5,786 nt of DNA from Bacillota bacterium (GTDB lineage Bacteria > Bacillota > Dethiobacteria > Dethiobacterales > Dethiobacteraceae): NCBI GenBank assembly GCA_012841735.1, contig DUUE01000460.1:1-5786 (forward strand), read 5' to 3'. The position numbers were made by a program, and so were the translations under genes. This document shows positions 1-5,534 of the stretch, one piece after another (the stretch's first letter is position 1; each line of letters opens with the position of its first letter). The notes under the pieces were generated by a model. It searched no databases. It was not told the origin of the DNA and saw only the letters and a program-made list of their open reading frames with translations.

Positions 1-656
1 GCCACAAGCAATGCACCCAGCACTGTATATTCCTGCGGTGTAAAACCGGCAAATCCGTCTACCCAGATACGTGTGCCGGGCGGTAAACCGCCACCGGCAA
101 TGGCTGCCGCCAGTTCATTAAGCACATCTTCCGGGTCGCTGAATTTCCCCGACGTAAAGTCCCTGTAGGCGGAAAAAATGGACGCCAGGTCGGCCAGTTT
201 GCCCTGCAGCTGCGGCGGGCATTCCGGCGCTGACGCAAGCCGCTGTAATGTTTCCGGCTCCACTTTGTAATATTTAAATTCCCGCAGTTGCCAGGCCAGC
301 TGCTCACAGAAACGCGGCTGCCCGGCAACCCTGCCAAAGACAGTCAGGCTGTCATGTTTTTCCTGCAGCAGGCGCCGCAGGATCAGGTTTCTGCCCGTTT
401 CACTGATGTGCGGCAGATTGCCGGCGGCCGCCCGCAGGCGCCAGGCCATGCGGCGGAAAGACAATATCTCTGCGCGGAAAGTTCCGCCGCCGCAAAGCAG
501 GGCCAGTTCTTTTTCCGTTTCAAAAGTGGCTTGTTCCGGAACCAGAAAAATAAGCGGTGCACCCAGCGGTTCCTGCCTGCACAGCCGGGCGATTTCAGCC
601 AGGCAGGCGGTAGTTTTGCCGCTTCCCGCCCGGCCCAGAATAAAACGAAGCGCCAT
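1..656 (-). CDS. addB: ATP-dependent helicase/nuclease subunit B (AddB), N-terminal part, truncated by the window edge
   Basis: AddB is one subunit of the AddAB helicase-nuclease, the Firmicutes counterpart of RecBCD, which resects double-strand breaks for recombination in the cytoplasm. The 218 codons present are the UvrD-like N-terminal domain. Residues 8-16 form a Walker A motif (GRAGSGKTT), VPEQATF lies at 39-45, an EILSFRRMAWR block at 63-73, and WVDGFAGFTPQEY at 198-210; this order is characteristic of AddB. The frame stays open to base 1. The full protein is usually about 1,100-1,200 residues, so the C-terminal nuclease domain with its Fe-S cysteines lies outside the window. The ATG at 656 is chosen because a GGGAGG Shine-Dalgarno (664-669) sits 7 bases upstream and the motif order begins immediately after it. 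addA usually follows addB, but that position is off the left edge. The gene is divergent from the dehydrogenase at 794. The family call is very secure. Confidence 0.95.
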   Translation of the reverse strand, partial: MALRFILGRAGSGKTTACLAEIARLCRQEPLGAPLIFLVPEQATFETEKELALLCGGGTFRAEILSFRRMAWRLRAAAGNLPHISETGRNLILRRLLQEKHDSLTVFGRVAGQPRFCEQLAWQLREFKYYKVEPETLQRLASAPECPPQLQGKLADLASIFSAYRDFTSGKFSDPEDVLNELAAAIAGGGLPPGTRIWVDGFAGFTPQEYTVLGALLV

Positions 657-721
657 GATTCTTCCTCCCTTTGTCAGCAAGAATGATTTCGCGTCCGGGA
701 GTGTCAAATCCTTTCCCGAAG

Positions 722-742
722 TCCTTCCCTTTTGCGGAAGGA
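722..742 (-). other. Small hairpin in the predicted addB leader
   Basis: TCCTTCC (722-728) and GGAAGGA (736-742) pair perfectly around a 7-base loop, and would fold close to the 5' end of an addB transcript starting near 748. On the minus strand no U-run follows, so it does not look like a terminator. A function in mRNA stability is possible but unsupported. Confidence 0.25.
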
Positions 743-760
743 TAATGTAAAATAATTATC
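741..760. promoter_or_regulatory. Inverted repeat GATAAT-N8-ATTATC between divergent genes
   Basis: Two exact 6-base arms flank 8 bases in the addB/dehydrogenase intergenic region. The right half resembles a Fur-family box: 747-761 matches TGATAAT-N-ATTATCA at 11 of 14 defined positions. It overlaps the predicted -10 of addB and lies 34 bases upstream of the dehydrogenase ATG. It could be an operator, or just AT-rich promoter DNA with two chance -10-like hexamers. I see no convincing plus-strand promoter for the dehydrogenase; TATCAT at 757-762 is a possible -10 without a good -35. Confidence 0.25.
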
Positions 761-782
761 ATACTTGCCAGCACAGTGACAA
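755..782 (-). promoter_or_regulatory. Candidate sigma-A promoter for addB
   Basis: Read on the minus strand, TTGTCA (782-777) and GATAAT (760-755) each match the sigma-A consensus at 5 of 6 positions, with a 16-base spacer. The predicted start near 748 would give a leader of about 90 bases before the addB ATG. The -35 element overlaps the Shine-Dalgarno of the divergent dehydrogenase gene. This is a motif match only. Confidence 0.4.
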
Positions 783-793
783 GGAGGTTTAAA

Positions 794-1846
794 ATGTATA
801 AAATTGCCGTTATCCCGGGCGACGGGACAGGCCCGGAGGTTATCCGGGAAGGACTGAAGGTTCTTGATGCAGTCAGTGCGGCAGAAGGATTTACCATCGA
901 TTATACCCATTATGACCTGGGCGGTGAGCGCTACCTGCGGACAGGCGAAGTGCTTCCGGACAGTGTGCTTGAGGAATTGCGCCGGTTTGACGCCATTTAC
1001 CTGGGAGCCATCGGCCACCCCGGGGTGAAGCCCGGTATTCTGGAAAAAGGCCTGCTTTTGCGCCTGCGTTTTGAACTTGATTTATACATTAACCTGCGAC
1101 CGGTCAAACTCTACCCCGGGGTGGAAACACCGCTGAAGGACAAGGGCCCGGAAGAGATTGACTTTGTTGTCGTGAGGGAGAATACGGAGGGGCAGTATGC
1201 CGGGGCCGGCGGTATTTTGCGTAAAGGGACGCCCCACGAAATAGCCATACAGGAATCTGTCTGTACCCGTATGGGCGTGGAGCGCTGCCTGCGTTATGCT
1301 TTTGAGTATACCAGGGCACGCAATAAAAAGAAGAAGCTGACTCTGTGCGGCAAAACCAATGTCCTTACATACGTCTTTGACTTATGGGAACGTGTTTTTC
1401 ACGAGCTTGGTGCAGCCGAATATGCGGATATTGCCCGTGATTACGCCCATGTTGATGCCACGGTTATGTGGATGGTGAAGAATCCGGAATGGTTTGATGT
1501 GATTGTGACAGAAAATATGTTCGGCGACATTATTACCGACCTGGGCGCCATGATTCAGGGCGGCATGGGCATTGCCGCCGGCGGCAATATTAACCCTGGA
1601 GGAGTCTCCATGTTTGAACCTATCGGCGGCTCCGCACCAAAATATACCGGTCAGAATGTGGTCAACCCCCTGGCGGCCATTGGCGCCGCCGCCATGATGC
1701 TGCAGACACTGGGCGAGCAAAAAAGCGCCGCACGGATTGAGAATGCCGTGATGCAAGTCTGCGCCACCCGCCTGAAAAGTATGGCGGCAGGCAAAATGGG
1801 CTATACCACTTCACAAGTCGGTGACATGGTGGCAGAATCTGTTTAA
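794..1846 (+). CDS. Isocitrate/isopropylmalate-family dehydrogenase, probably 3-isopropylmalate dehydrogenase (LeuB-like)
   Basis: This is a 350-residue cytoplasmic beta-decarboxylating dehydrogenase, the usual length for 3-isopropylmalate dehydrogenase (leucine synthesis). It opens with IAVIPGDGTGPEV (4-16). The expected substrate and metal residues are present: R92, R102 (NLRPV), R128 (VVRENTEG), Y135, K187 (CGKTNV), D221, D245 and D249 (NMFGDIITD). The cofactor loop is GGSAPKYTGQNVVNP (278-292). It lacks the Ser and Asn of the isocitrate dehydrogenase pocket and has leucines there (GLLL, 86-89), which favours isopropylmalate or a related substrate. K283 and Y284 match the NADP-selecting Lys-Tyr of E. 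coli isocitrate dehydrogenase instead of the Asp typical of NAD enzymes. The ATG at 794 is chosen because AAGGAGG (781-787) lies 6 bases upstream; an in-frame GTG at 776 would place that site inside the gene. No leuA, leuC or leuD gene is adjacent, so the true substrate (isopropylmalate, tartrate/malate or another) is open. The family is certain; the exact reaction is moderately so. Confidence 0.9.
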   Translation: MYKIAVIPGDGTGPEVIREGLKVLDAVSAAEGFTIDYTHYDLGGERYLRTGEVLPDSVLEELRRFDAIYLGAIGHPGVKPGILEKGLLLRLRFELDLYINLRPVKLYPGVETPLKDKGPEEIDFVVVRENTEGQYAGAGGILRKGTPHEIAIQESVCTRMGVERCLRYAFEYTRARNKKKKLTLCGKTNVLTYVFDLWERVFHELGAAEYADIARDYAHVDATVMWMVKNPEWFDVIVTENMFGDIITDLGAMIQGGMGIAAGGNINPGGVSMFEPIGGSAPKYTGQNVVNPLAAIGAAAMMLQTLGEQKSAARIENAVMQVCATRLKSMAAGKMGYTTSQVGDMVAESV

Positions 1847-1862
1847 AAAAGTTTCTATTTTG

Positions 1863-1893
1863 GCAGCAGTGACTACTGCTGCTTTTTTTTTTT
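1863..1893 (+). terminator. Rho-independent terminator after the dehydrogenase gene
   Basis: GCAGCAGT (1863-1870) pairs perfectly with ACTGCTGC (1875-1882) around a 4-base GACT loop, followed directly by eleven T residues (1883-1893). It starts 17 bases after the stop codon and isolates the dehydrogenase from the PadR cassette. Confidence 0.93.
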
Positions 1894-1926
1894 GCTTTTT
1901 CCAACGATGCAGTACTCATTTGGGGA

Positions 1927-1954
1927 TTGAAATGGGGCAAAAAATGTGTATAAT
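1927..1954 (+). promoter_or_regulatory. Sigma-A promoter of the PadR-permease cassette
   Basis: TTGAAA (1927-1932, 5 of 6 matches) and TATAAT (1949-1954, 6 of 6) are separated by 16 bases. The predicted transcription start near 1961 falls inside the palindrome described next, about 38 bases before the PadR ATG. It lies directly downstream of the preceding terminator, so it is the natural promoter for the three genes that follow. Confidence 0.85.
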
Positions 1955-1959
1955 ATTAG

Positions 1960-1987
1960 ACATATATATGTTATTAACACATATGTG
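1960..1987. promoter_or_regulatory. Paired palindromes over the transcription start: probable PadR operator
   Basis: ACATATATATGT (1960-1971) is a perfect 12-base palindrome and CACATATGTG (1978-1987) a perfect 10-base palindrome; their centres are 17 bases apart. The inner halves also form an inverted repeat, ATATATGT-N7-ACATATGT, with one mismatch. This resembles the ATGT-N8-ACAT operator known for PadR proteins, although the spacer here is 7 bases. The site spans the predicted start and touches the Shine-Dalgarno region, so bound repressor would block transcription. Binding by the adjacent regulator is inferred. Confidence 0.6.
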
Positions 1988-1998
1988 AGGTGATAAAT

Positions 1999-2391
1999 AT
2001 GTGCCCACGCAGAAGGAAAGTTCAGCAGCGTTCAGCTCTGCCCTGTCCCGGCGGTAAAATTGAACGTTTTATTGAGCCCTGCCTGCTGCTGCTGTTGGTG
2101 GAAAAACCGGGGCATGGGTACGAGCTTTTGGAAAATCTGTCCCAGTTTGATTTTGACCCCCGCTGTATGGACCCGGGACAAATTTACCGTACCCTGAGAC
2201 GTATGGAAAAAGAAGGCCTTGTCACATCAACCTGGGAAACGGGAGCATACGGGCCGGCCCGCCGGCGTTATGCTGTCACTGACGAGGGCCTTGAATTTCT
2301 TGATCTTTGGATCAGTGTCCTGCAAAAACGTGTGCAGGTAATAACTAAACTGCTGCAACGGCATGCAGAAAACAGGGAAAGGCAGAAATGA
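1999..2391 (+). CDS. PadR-family transcriptional regulator
   Basis: This is a 130-residue cytoplasmic winged-helix DNA-binding protein. PadR features are FIEPCLLLLLVEKPGHGYELLENL (24-47), the recognition-helix block IYRTLRRMEKEGLV (62-75), the wing GPARRRYAVTDEG (85-97) and a C-terminal dimerisation helix (about 98-125). It resembles the PadR subgroup often labelled poly-beta-hydroxybutyrate-responsive repressor, but nothing here links it to that polymer. Four cysteines (2, 16, 28, 56) are notable for such a small protein. The ATG at 1999 is preferred over an in-frame GTG at 1990 because GTGAGGTGA (1985-1993) then serves as the ribosome binding site. It is the first gene of a tight three-gene operon (4 bases to the next gene), preceded by palindromes that suit autoregulation. 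It probably represses itself and the two permease genes; the ligand is unknown. Confidence 0.93.
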   Translation: MCPRRRKVQQRSALPCPGGKIERFIEPCLLLLLVEKPGHGYELLENLSQFDFDPRCMDPGQIYRTLRRMEKEGLVTSTWETGAYGPARRRYAVTDEGLEFLDLWISVLQKRVQVITKLLQRHAENRERQK

Positions 2392-2395
2392 CACT

Positions 2396-2881
2396 ATGTT
2401 CAACATAATTTTATATGCGGCGGCCGGTGGCAGCCTGCTTTACACACTTTACCGGCTTTACCGGGACGGCGCAAAAACAAGAAAATCCCTGCAGGTGGCA
2501 AAAAAATCATTTTTTAACCTTCTGCCGGATCTGACTGCCCTGTTCCTGCTGGTAGCCATAGTCTTGTCAGTCATCCCTCCGGAAACAATCAGTAAGGTGG
2601 TAGGCAGCCACAGCGGCATTTGGGGCATGCTGATTTCAGCTGTGGCCGGGTCACTCACCCTTGTCCCGGGCTTTGTTGCCTTCCCGCTGGCAAAATCTTT
2701 ACTGTCAGTTGGCGCCGGCCTGACTCAAGTGATTGTTTTTATTTCCACACTGATGATGGTCGGTATTGCCACCGCCCCTTTGGAGATCAAGTATTTCGGT
2801 AAACGTGAGACACTGTTACGCAACGGTCTGGCGTTTGTTTATGCCTTCATTGCCGCTATTCTTATCGGGAGGCTGGTATGA
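2396..2881 (+). CDS. Small integral membrane permease subunit, first half of a split permease (UPF0718/DUF318-like)
   Basis: This 161-residue membrane protein has about five hydrophobic segments (roughly 3-20, 43-60, 75-98, 108-127 and 142-160). Residues 77-130 hold a glycine-rich segment ending in PGFVAFPLAKSLL (91-103), a pattern I associate with the predicted permeases of the UPF0718/ArsP type. It is about half the usual length of that family. The following gene carries a matching segment, so the two products probably form one transporter in the cytoplasmic membrane. It lacks the cysteine pair found in the core motif of arsenic-related ArsP proteins, so arsenic transport is not supported. 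ATG 2396 follows the PadR stop by 4 bases with only a weak upstream AGG-rich site, which suggests translational coupling; an in-frame ATG at 2363 would overlap padR by 29 bases and is less likely. Substrate and direction are unknown. Confidence 0.85.
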   Translation: MFNIILYAAAGGSLLYTLYRLYRDGAKTRKSLQVAKKSFFNLLPDLTALFLLVAIVLSVIPPETISKVVGSHSGIWGMLISAVAGSLTLVPGFVAFPLAKSLLSVGAGLTQVIVFISTLMMVGIATAPLEIKYFGKRETLLRNGLAFVYAFIAAILIGRLV

Positions 2882-3444
2882 TGGCACTGCTGAAACGTTA
2901 CCGCTATACTTTGCTGCTCATGGCAGTCATTGTGGCAGTACGCCTTATAAATCCGGTGCTGGGCACAGATATGATTGCACGGGCTGCTGCCGGTTTCAGG
3001 GAAATGCTTGCTGTTTTGCCGCCTATTTTTCTGCTTCTGGGACTGCTGGAGGTCTGGGTTCCCCGTGAAGTAATTTTGCGGAATCTGGGCAAAGATTCGG
3101 GGATGCGCGGTATTTCGCTCAGTATTTTACTGGGTGCGGTTGCCGCAGGCCCGCTGTATGTGGCCTTTCCCATTGCGGCTTCCATGTTGCGCAAAGGTGC
3201 CACTGTCGGTAATATTGCCATTTTCCTTTTTTCCTGGTCAACACTGAAAATCCCGCTGCTTCTGTTTGAATCATCAGCCCTGGGCTTACGGCTTACACTG
3301 CTGCGTGCCACCATCAATCTGCCGGCCGCCATCATCCTCGGCCTGCTCGTTGACAGTCTCCTGCCGCCTGCGGAAAAATCTGCGCTAAAAGAAAAACTGG
3401 AGCAATCTGCCGTTCCTGAAATGACAAAGCAGTTGTCCCGTTGA
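2878..3444 (+). CDS. Integral membrane permease subunit, second half of a split permease (UPF0718/DUF318-like)
   Basis: This 188-residue protein has about five hydrophobic segments (roughly 8-26, 41-60, 78-102, 110-130 and 137-158) and a charged cytosolic tail (165-188). Its core, GAVAAGPLYVAFPIAASML (86-104), lines up with the PGFVAFPLAKSLL segment of the gene before it, and both continue with a hydrophobic stretch and a conserved TLLR (140-143 here). The genes are therefore paralogous halves. The start overlaps the previous stop in an ATGA junction, a classic coupled pair, with GGGAGG (2867-2872) as ribosome binding site. A second ATG (2881) directly follows, so the start is uncertain by one codon. 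No periplasmic binding protein or ATPase gene is nearby, so this is a secondary transporter or channel rather than an ABC system. Substrate unknown; control by the upstream PadR protein is inferred. Confidence 0.85.
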   Translation: MMALLKRYRYTLLLMAVIVAVRLINPVLGTDMIARAAAGFREMLAVLPPIFLLLGLLEVWVPREVILRNLGKDSGMRGISLSILLGAVAAGPLYVAFPIAASMLRKGATVGNIAIFLFSWSTLKIPLLLFESSALGLRLTLLRATINLPAAIILGLLVDSLLPPAEKSALKEKLEQSAVPEMTKQLSR

Positions 3445-3464
3445 GATGGCGGGCGGCTGCTTTT
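3428..3464 (+). terminator. Terminator hairpin overlapping the end of the second permease gene
   Basis: The arms 3428-3440 and 3450-3461 pair over 12 base pairs, including two G-T pairs and one bulged T (3436), around a 9-base loop. A short T-run follows (3461-3464, then GTT). The left arm lies inside the last codons of the permease gene and the stop codon sits in the loop. The weak T-run suggests incomplete termination. Confidence 0.65.
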
Positions 3465-3465
3465 G

Positions 3466-3495
3466 TTGACAGTCGCTGAAGCACTGCGTTATGAT
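3466..3495 (+). promoter_or_regulatory. Sigma-A promoter for the YchF-like gene
   Basis: TTGACA (3466-3471, perfect) and TATGAT (3490-3495, 5 of 6) are separated by 18 bases. The predicted start near 3502 leaves a leader of only about 18 bases, with the GTGAGGTGA ribosome binding site (3502-3510) almost at the RNA 5' end. It begins immediately after the preceding terminator's T-run, so the gene is a separate transcription unit. Confidence 0.75.
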
Positions 3496-3519
3496 TGGTA
3501 AGTGAGGTGAATAAAGCCC

Positions 3520-4572
3520 ATGAAAATTGGTATTATCGGCCCGGCCATGTCCGGCAAATCCACTTTGTTTCAGCTGCTGACAGGGGCAACTGCAACAGGC
3601 GGCAAAGGCGGCATCCCACAAGGGGCGGCAAAAATCCCGGATGAGCGCCTGGAAGCACTGTCGGCCGTTTTTCGCCCCAGGAAAACCACTTTCGCCACAG
3701 TTGAATTTGCCGATTTCCCCTCCCTGGGCACGGGCGGCGAAATGAGCGGCGAACTGGCAGGCCGCCTGAAAACACTTGATGCACTGGCTGTGGTTGTCCG
3801 TGCACACCAGGACCCTTCCGTTCCCTGGCCGGTTGAACCGACCACGCCAGATGCAGCTTTTTCCGCTTTTCTCCAGGAAATGATTTTGACGGATCTTGTC
3901 CAGGTGGAAACGCATTTAAGCCGTAATAAAGACAAAAAACGTACACCGGAAGAAACACGCCTGCTGGAGAAATGCCGGGAACTGCTGGAAGCCATGAAAC
4001 CGCTGGCCGGCGAAAGCTGGAAGGAAGATGAGCTGCCTTTCCTGCGGAACTATGCTTTTCTCTCCCTGCGCCCTGTTTTGGTTGCCGTCAACCTGGACGA
4101 GGAACAACTGCAGGAGGACAATTATCCGGGGAAAAAAGAAATAACAGATCTCTGCCGGGAAGCGGGATATCCCCTGCTCACATTCTGCGGCACGCTGGAA
4201 CAGGAAATCAGCAGGATGCTACCGGAAGAACAAAAGGAATTCATGAGTGCTTACGGCCTGGAGGAATCGGGCATTGCCCGCCTGGCCGCTGCCGCCTACA
4301 AGCTTCTTGACCTCATTTCCTTTTTTACTGTCGGCGAAGATGAAGTCCGGGCATGGACTATTAAAAAAAATACACCCGCCAAAAAAGCAGCGGGTAAAAT
4401 ACACTCCGACTTTGAGCGCGGCTTTATCCGGGCGGAAGTAATAAACTTTACGGAATTTGTGGAGCTTGGCAGTTCACTGAAGGCAGCGCGTGAACAGGGC
4501 AGGCTCCGCCTGGAAGGAAAGGATTATCCCGTTCAGGACGGGGATATTATTACTTTTCGCTTTAACGTCTGA
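3520..4572 (+). CDS. Divergent YchF/OLA1-like NTPase with C-terminal TGS (DUF933) domain
   Basis: This 350-residue cytoplasmic P-loop protein is slightly shorter than standard YchF (about 363). The N-terminal G domain has a P-loop, GPAMSGKST (7-15). The central part (about 117-240) is helical and charged, as in the YchF coiled-coil insertion. The C-terminal TGS domain (about 265-348) is well conserved: FFTVGEDEVRAWTI (268-281), IHSDFERGFIRAEVI (294-308) and EGKDYPVQDGDIITF (332-346). NLDE (191-194) fits the NxxE motif that lets YchF proteins prefer ATP over GTP. Odd points: the usual YchF P-loop GxPNVGKST is altered, and switch II reads DFPSL (65-69) where YchF has DxAGL, so the glycine contacting the gamma phosphate is a serine. 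This suggests a specialised paralog rather than the housekeeping YchF, which should be elsewhere in the genome. Canonical YchF binds ribosomes and affects stress responses; whether this protein does so is unknown. ATG 3520 follows AGGTGA by 9 bases. Confidence 0.9.
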   Translation: MKIGIIGPAMSGKSTLFQLLTGATATGGKGGIPQGAAKIPDERLEALSAVFRPRKTTFATVEFADFPSLGTGGEMSGELAGRLKTLDALAVVVRAHQDPSVPWPVEPTTPDAAFSAFLQEMILTDLVQVETHLSRNKDKKRTPEETRLLEKCRELLEAMKPLAGESWKEDELPFLRNYAFLSLRPVLVAVNLDEEQLQEDNYPGKKEITDLCREAGYPLLTFCGTLEQEISRMLPEEQKEFMSAYGLEESGIARLAAAAYKLLDLISFFTVGEDEVRAWTIKKNTPAKKAAGKIHSDFERGFIRAEVINFTEFVELGSSLKAAREQGRLRLEGKDYPVQDGDIITFRFNV

Positions 4573-4590
4573 CTTTTTCCGGTAATAGCT

Positions 4591-4630
4591 AAAAACGGCC
4601 TGTGACCGTGAGCACAGGCCGTTTTCTTTT
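4591..4630. terminator. Bidirectional rho-independent terminator between convergent genes
   Basis: AAAACGGCCTGTG (4592-4604) and CACAGGCCGTTTT (4613-4625) form a perfect 13-base-pair stem around an 8-base loop. On the plus strand the stem ends in TTTTCTTTT; on the minus strand it ends in TTTTT. It lies between the plus-strand YchF-like stop (4572) and the minus-strand peptidase stop (4629), so it can serve both units. Confidence 0.93.
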
Positions 4631-5180
4631 ACGGCAGGGCCGAGAAACCGGGAAGGCTGTAATTAAAGGAATTTAAAAGATAAATAATGACGACCCCCAG
4701 CGCCAGGATGACGCCGTAAGGCAATGTTTTTCCCGGACGGTTCCCATCCTCCAGCCCTGCCAGGTGCTCCTTCCTGCGGGTAAACAGGAAACAGTAAAAT
4801 GACAAGAGTAAATTCTTCATCCGCCTGCCCCCTCCTCCCTCTTTCAGTATTGTCACCAGCGCTATGACGCCTCCGGCCAGTGCCGAGGCCAGCATAATCT
4901 GCACCACCCGTCCGCTGCCGGCAAAAGCGCCGATTACACCCAGCATTTTTACATCACCAGCTCCCATTCCACCCACCAGATACGGCACCAAAAGCAGTGC
5001 CACACCGGTGAAAAAACCGTAAAAAGTATATTTTGTGCCTGCCGCAATTCCCTGTGAGACAAGATGGAGTACCCAGGCTGAAACAAATCCGGCCAAAACG
5101 ATTTTATTGTAAATTTTCCTGCTTTTCAGGTCAGTATAGAGGCAAACGAAGACGAAAACAAAAAGCAGTACGTTAATCAC
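4629..5180 (-). CDS. A24-family prepilin peptidase (TadV/CpaA type)
   Basis: This 183-residue membrane aspartyl protease cleaves the leader of type IVb (Flp) prepilins at the cytoplasmic face of the inner membrane. The two catalytic aspartates are visible: D17 in YTDLKSRKIYN (15-25), and D76 in GAGDVK (73-78), the signature of A24 peptidases. PYG at 154-156 is also typical of the family's C-terminal region. About six hydrophobic segments are present (roughly 2-15, 27-44, 52-70, 78-87, 92-111 and 154-169). The short form, without the N-terminal methyltransferase domain of PilD, indicates the TadV/CpaA branch. The start is GTG at 5180, chosen because AAGGAGG (5190-5196) lies 9 bases upstream and no ATG fits before the first catalytic motif. 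It overlaps the DUF192 gene by 8 bases and is the last gene before the bidirectional terminator. Confidence 0.93.
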   Translation of the reverse strand: MINVLLFVFVFVCLYTDLKSRKIYNKIVLAGFVSAWVLHLVSQGIAAGTKYTFYGFFTGVALLLVPYLVGGMGAGDVKMLGVIGAFAGSGRVVQIMLASALAGGVIALVTILKEGGGGRRMKNLLLSFYCFLFTRRKEHLAGLEDGNRPGKTLPYGVILALGVVIIYLLNSFNYSLPGFSALP

Positions 5181-5532
5181 TCACTTTCTCCTCCTTCCAA
5201 TGCAGCTTTTCCCCGCAGGCAAGGCGGAAACTGTCTATCGTGCCGTTCTTAAACTCCAGGGCGGTTTTTGCCTCCCTGCACGGGGGCGTCACGCGCCAGG
5301 GGGGAAGAGACGGGTAGAGCGCAATAATTTCATTGTTCTTGTTCAGGAAAACCACATCAATGGCAAAACGCATAAACATGGTATGTATTGCATTGCACGG
5401 TACAAGGACAAGAGCATCAAATTCCTCCGGGAATGTTTTTTGCAGCATCAATCCTTTGAACCTGTGCCGGAAAGTATAAGCCGCTTCAACCCTGCCGGTA
5501 AAAATAATTTCCCTTCCCTTTCTGACAAACAT
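5173..5532 (-). CDS. DUF192 (COG1430) family protein in the tad operon
   Basis: This 119-residue protein is of the DUF192 family, whose biochemical role is not established. Visible family features are RFKGLM (24-29), PCNAIHTMFMRFAIDVVFLN (45-64), the PPWR turn (77-80) and ALEFKNGTID (91-100). No signal peptide or membrane segment is seen, so it is probably cytoplasmic, although some family members elsewhere are exported. It sits 2 bases after tadC and overlaps the prepilin peptidase gene by 8 bases, so the three are surely cotranscribed. The ATG at 5532 has only a modest GCAGGGAT ribosome binding site, consistent with coupling to tadC translation. Its position suggests a part in pilus biogenesis, but this is context, not demonstrated function. 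Confidence 0.88.
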   Translation of the reverse strand: MFVRKGREIIFTGRVEAAYTFRHRFKGLMLQKTFPEEFDALVLVPCNAIHTMFMRFAIDVVFLNKNNEIIALYPSLPPWRVTPPCREAKTALEFKNGTIDSFRLACGEKLHWKEEKVSD

Positions 5533-5534
5533 TT

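Noticed and set aside
679..707. Perfect TTGACA on the minus strand (707-702) as the -35 of an addB promoter
   Set aside because: No acceptable -10 hexamer lies 15-19 bases downstream; the pair at 782/755 is better.
288..750. Plus-strand open frames of 114-132 codons opposite the start of addB
   Set aside because: Their products are low-complexity and match no family I recognise, while the minus strand has a full set of ordered AddB motifs with a good ribosome binding site.
776..794. GTG at 776 as start of the dehydrogenase
   Set aside because: It would place the AAGGAGG ribosome binding site inside the coding region; ATG 794 has ideal spacing and gives the family's normal N-terminus.
595..1018. 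Minus-strand open frames spanning the addB/dehydrogenase gap and the dehydrogenase start
   Set aside because: They overlap both clearly real genes, have no proper ribosome binding site and give no recognisable protein.
1382..1940. Minus-strand open frames opposite the dehydrogenase end and its terminator
   Set aside because: One runs through the terminator hairpin and T-tract; both are antisense to a strongly conserved coding region and encode nothing recognisable.
2080..2100. CTG-rich tract as a simple sequence repeat
   Set aside because: It encodes the leucine run of the first PadR helix, conserved in the family, and is too short to be a meaningful repeat.
2396..3444. Arsenic (ArsP-type) exporter for the permease pair
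   Set aside because: The core motif has tyrosine/valine/alanine where ArsP-type proteins carry cysteines, and no arsR or other ars gene is near. Only the general permease family is claimed.
3385..3995. Three long minus-strand open frames opposite the YchF-like gene
   Set aside because: They overlap one another and the conserved G domain, and cross the promoter and terminator at 3428-3495. They are by-products of GC-biased codons.
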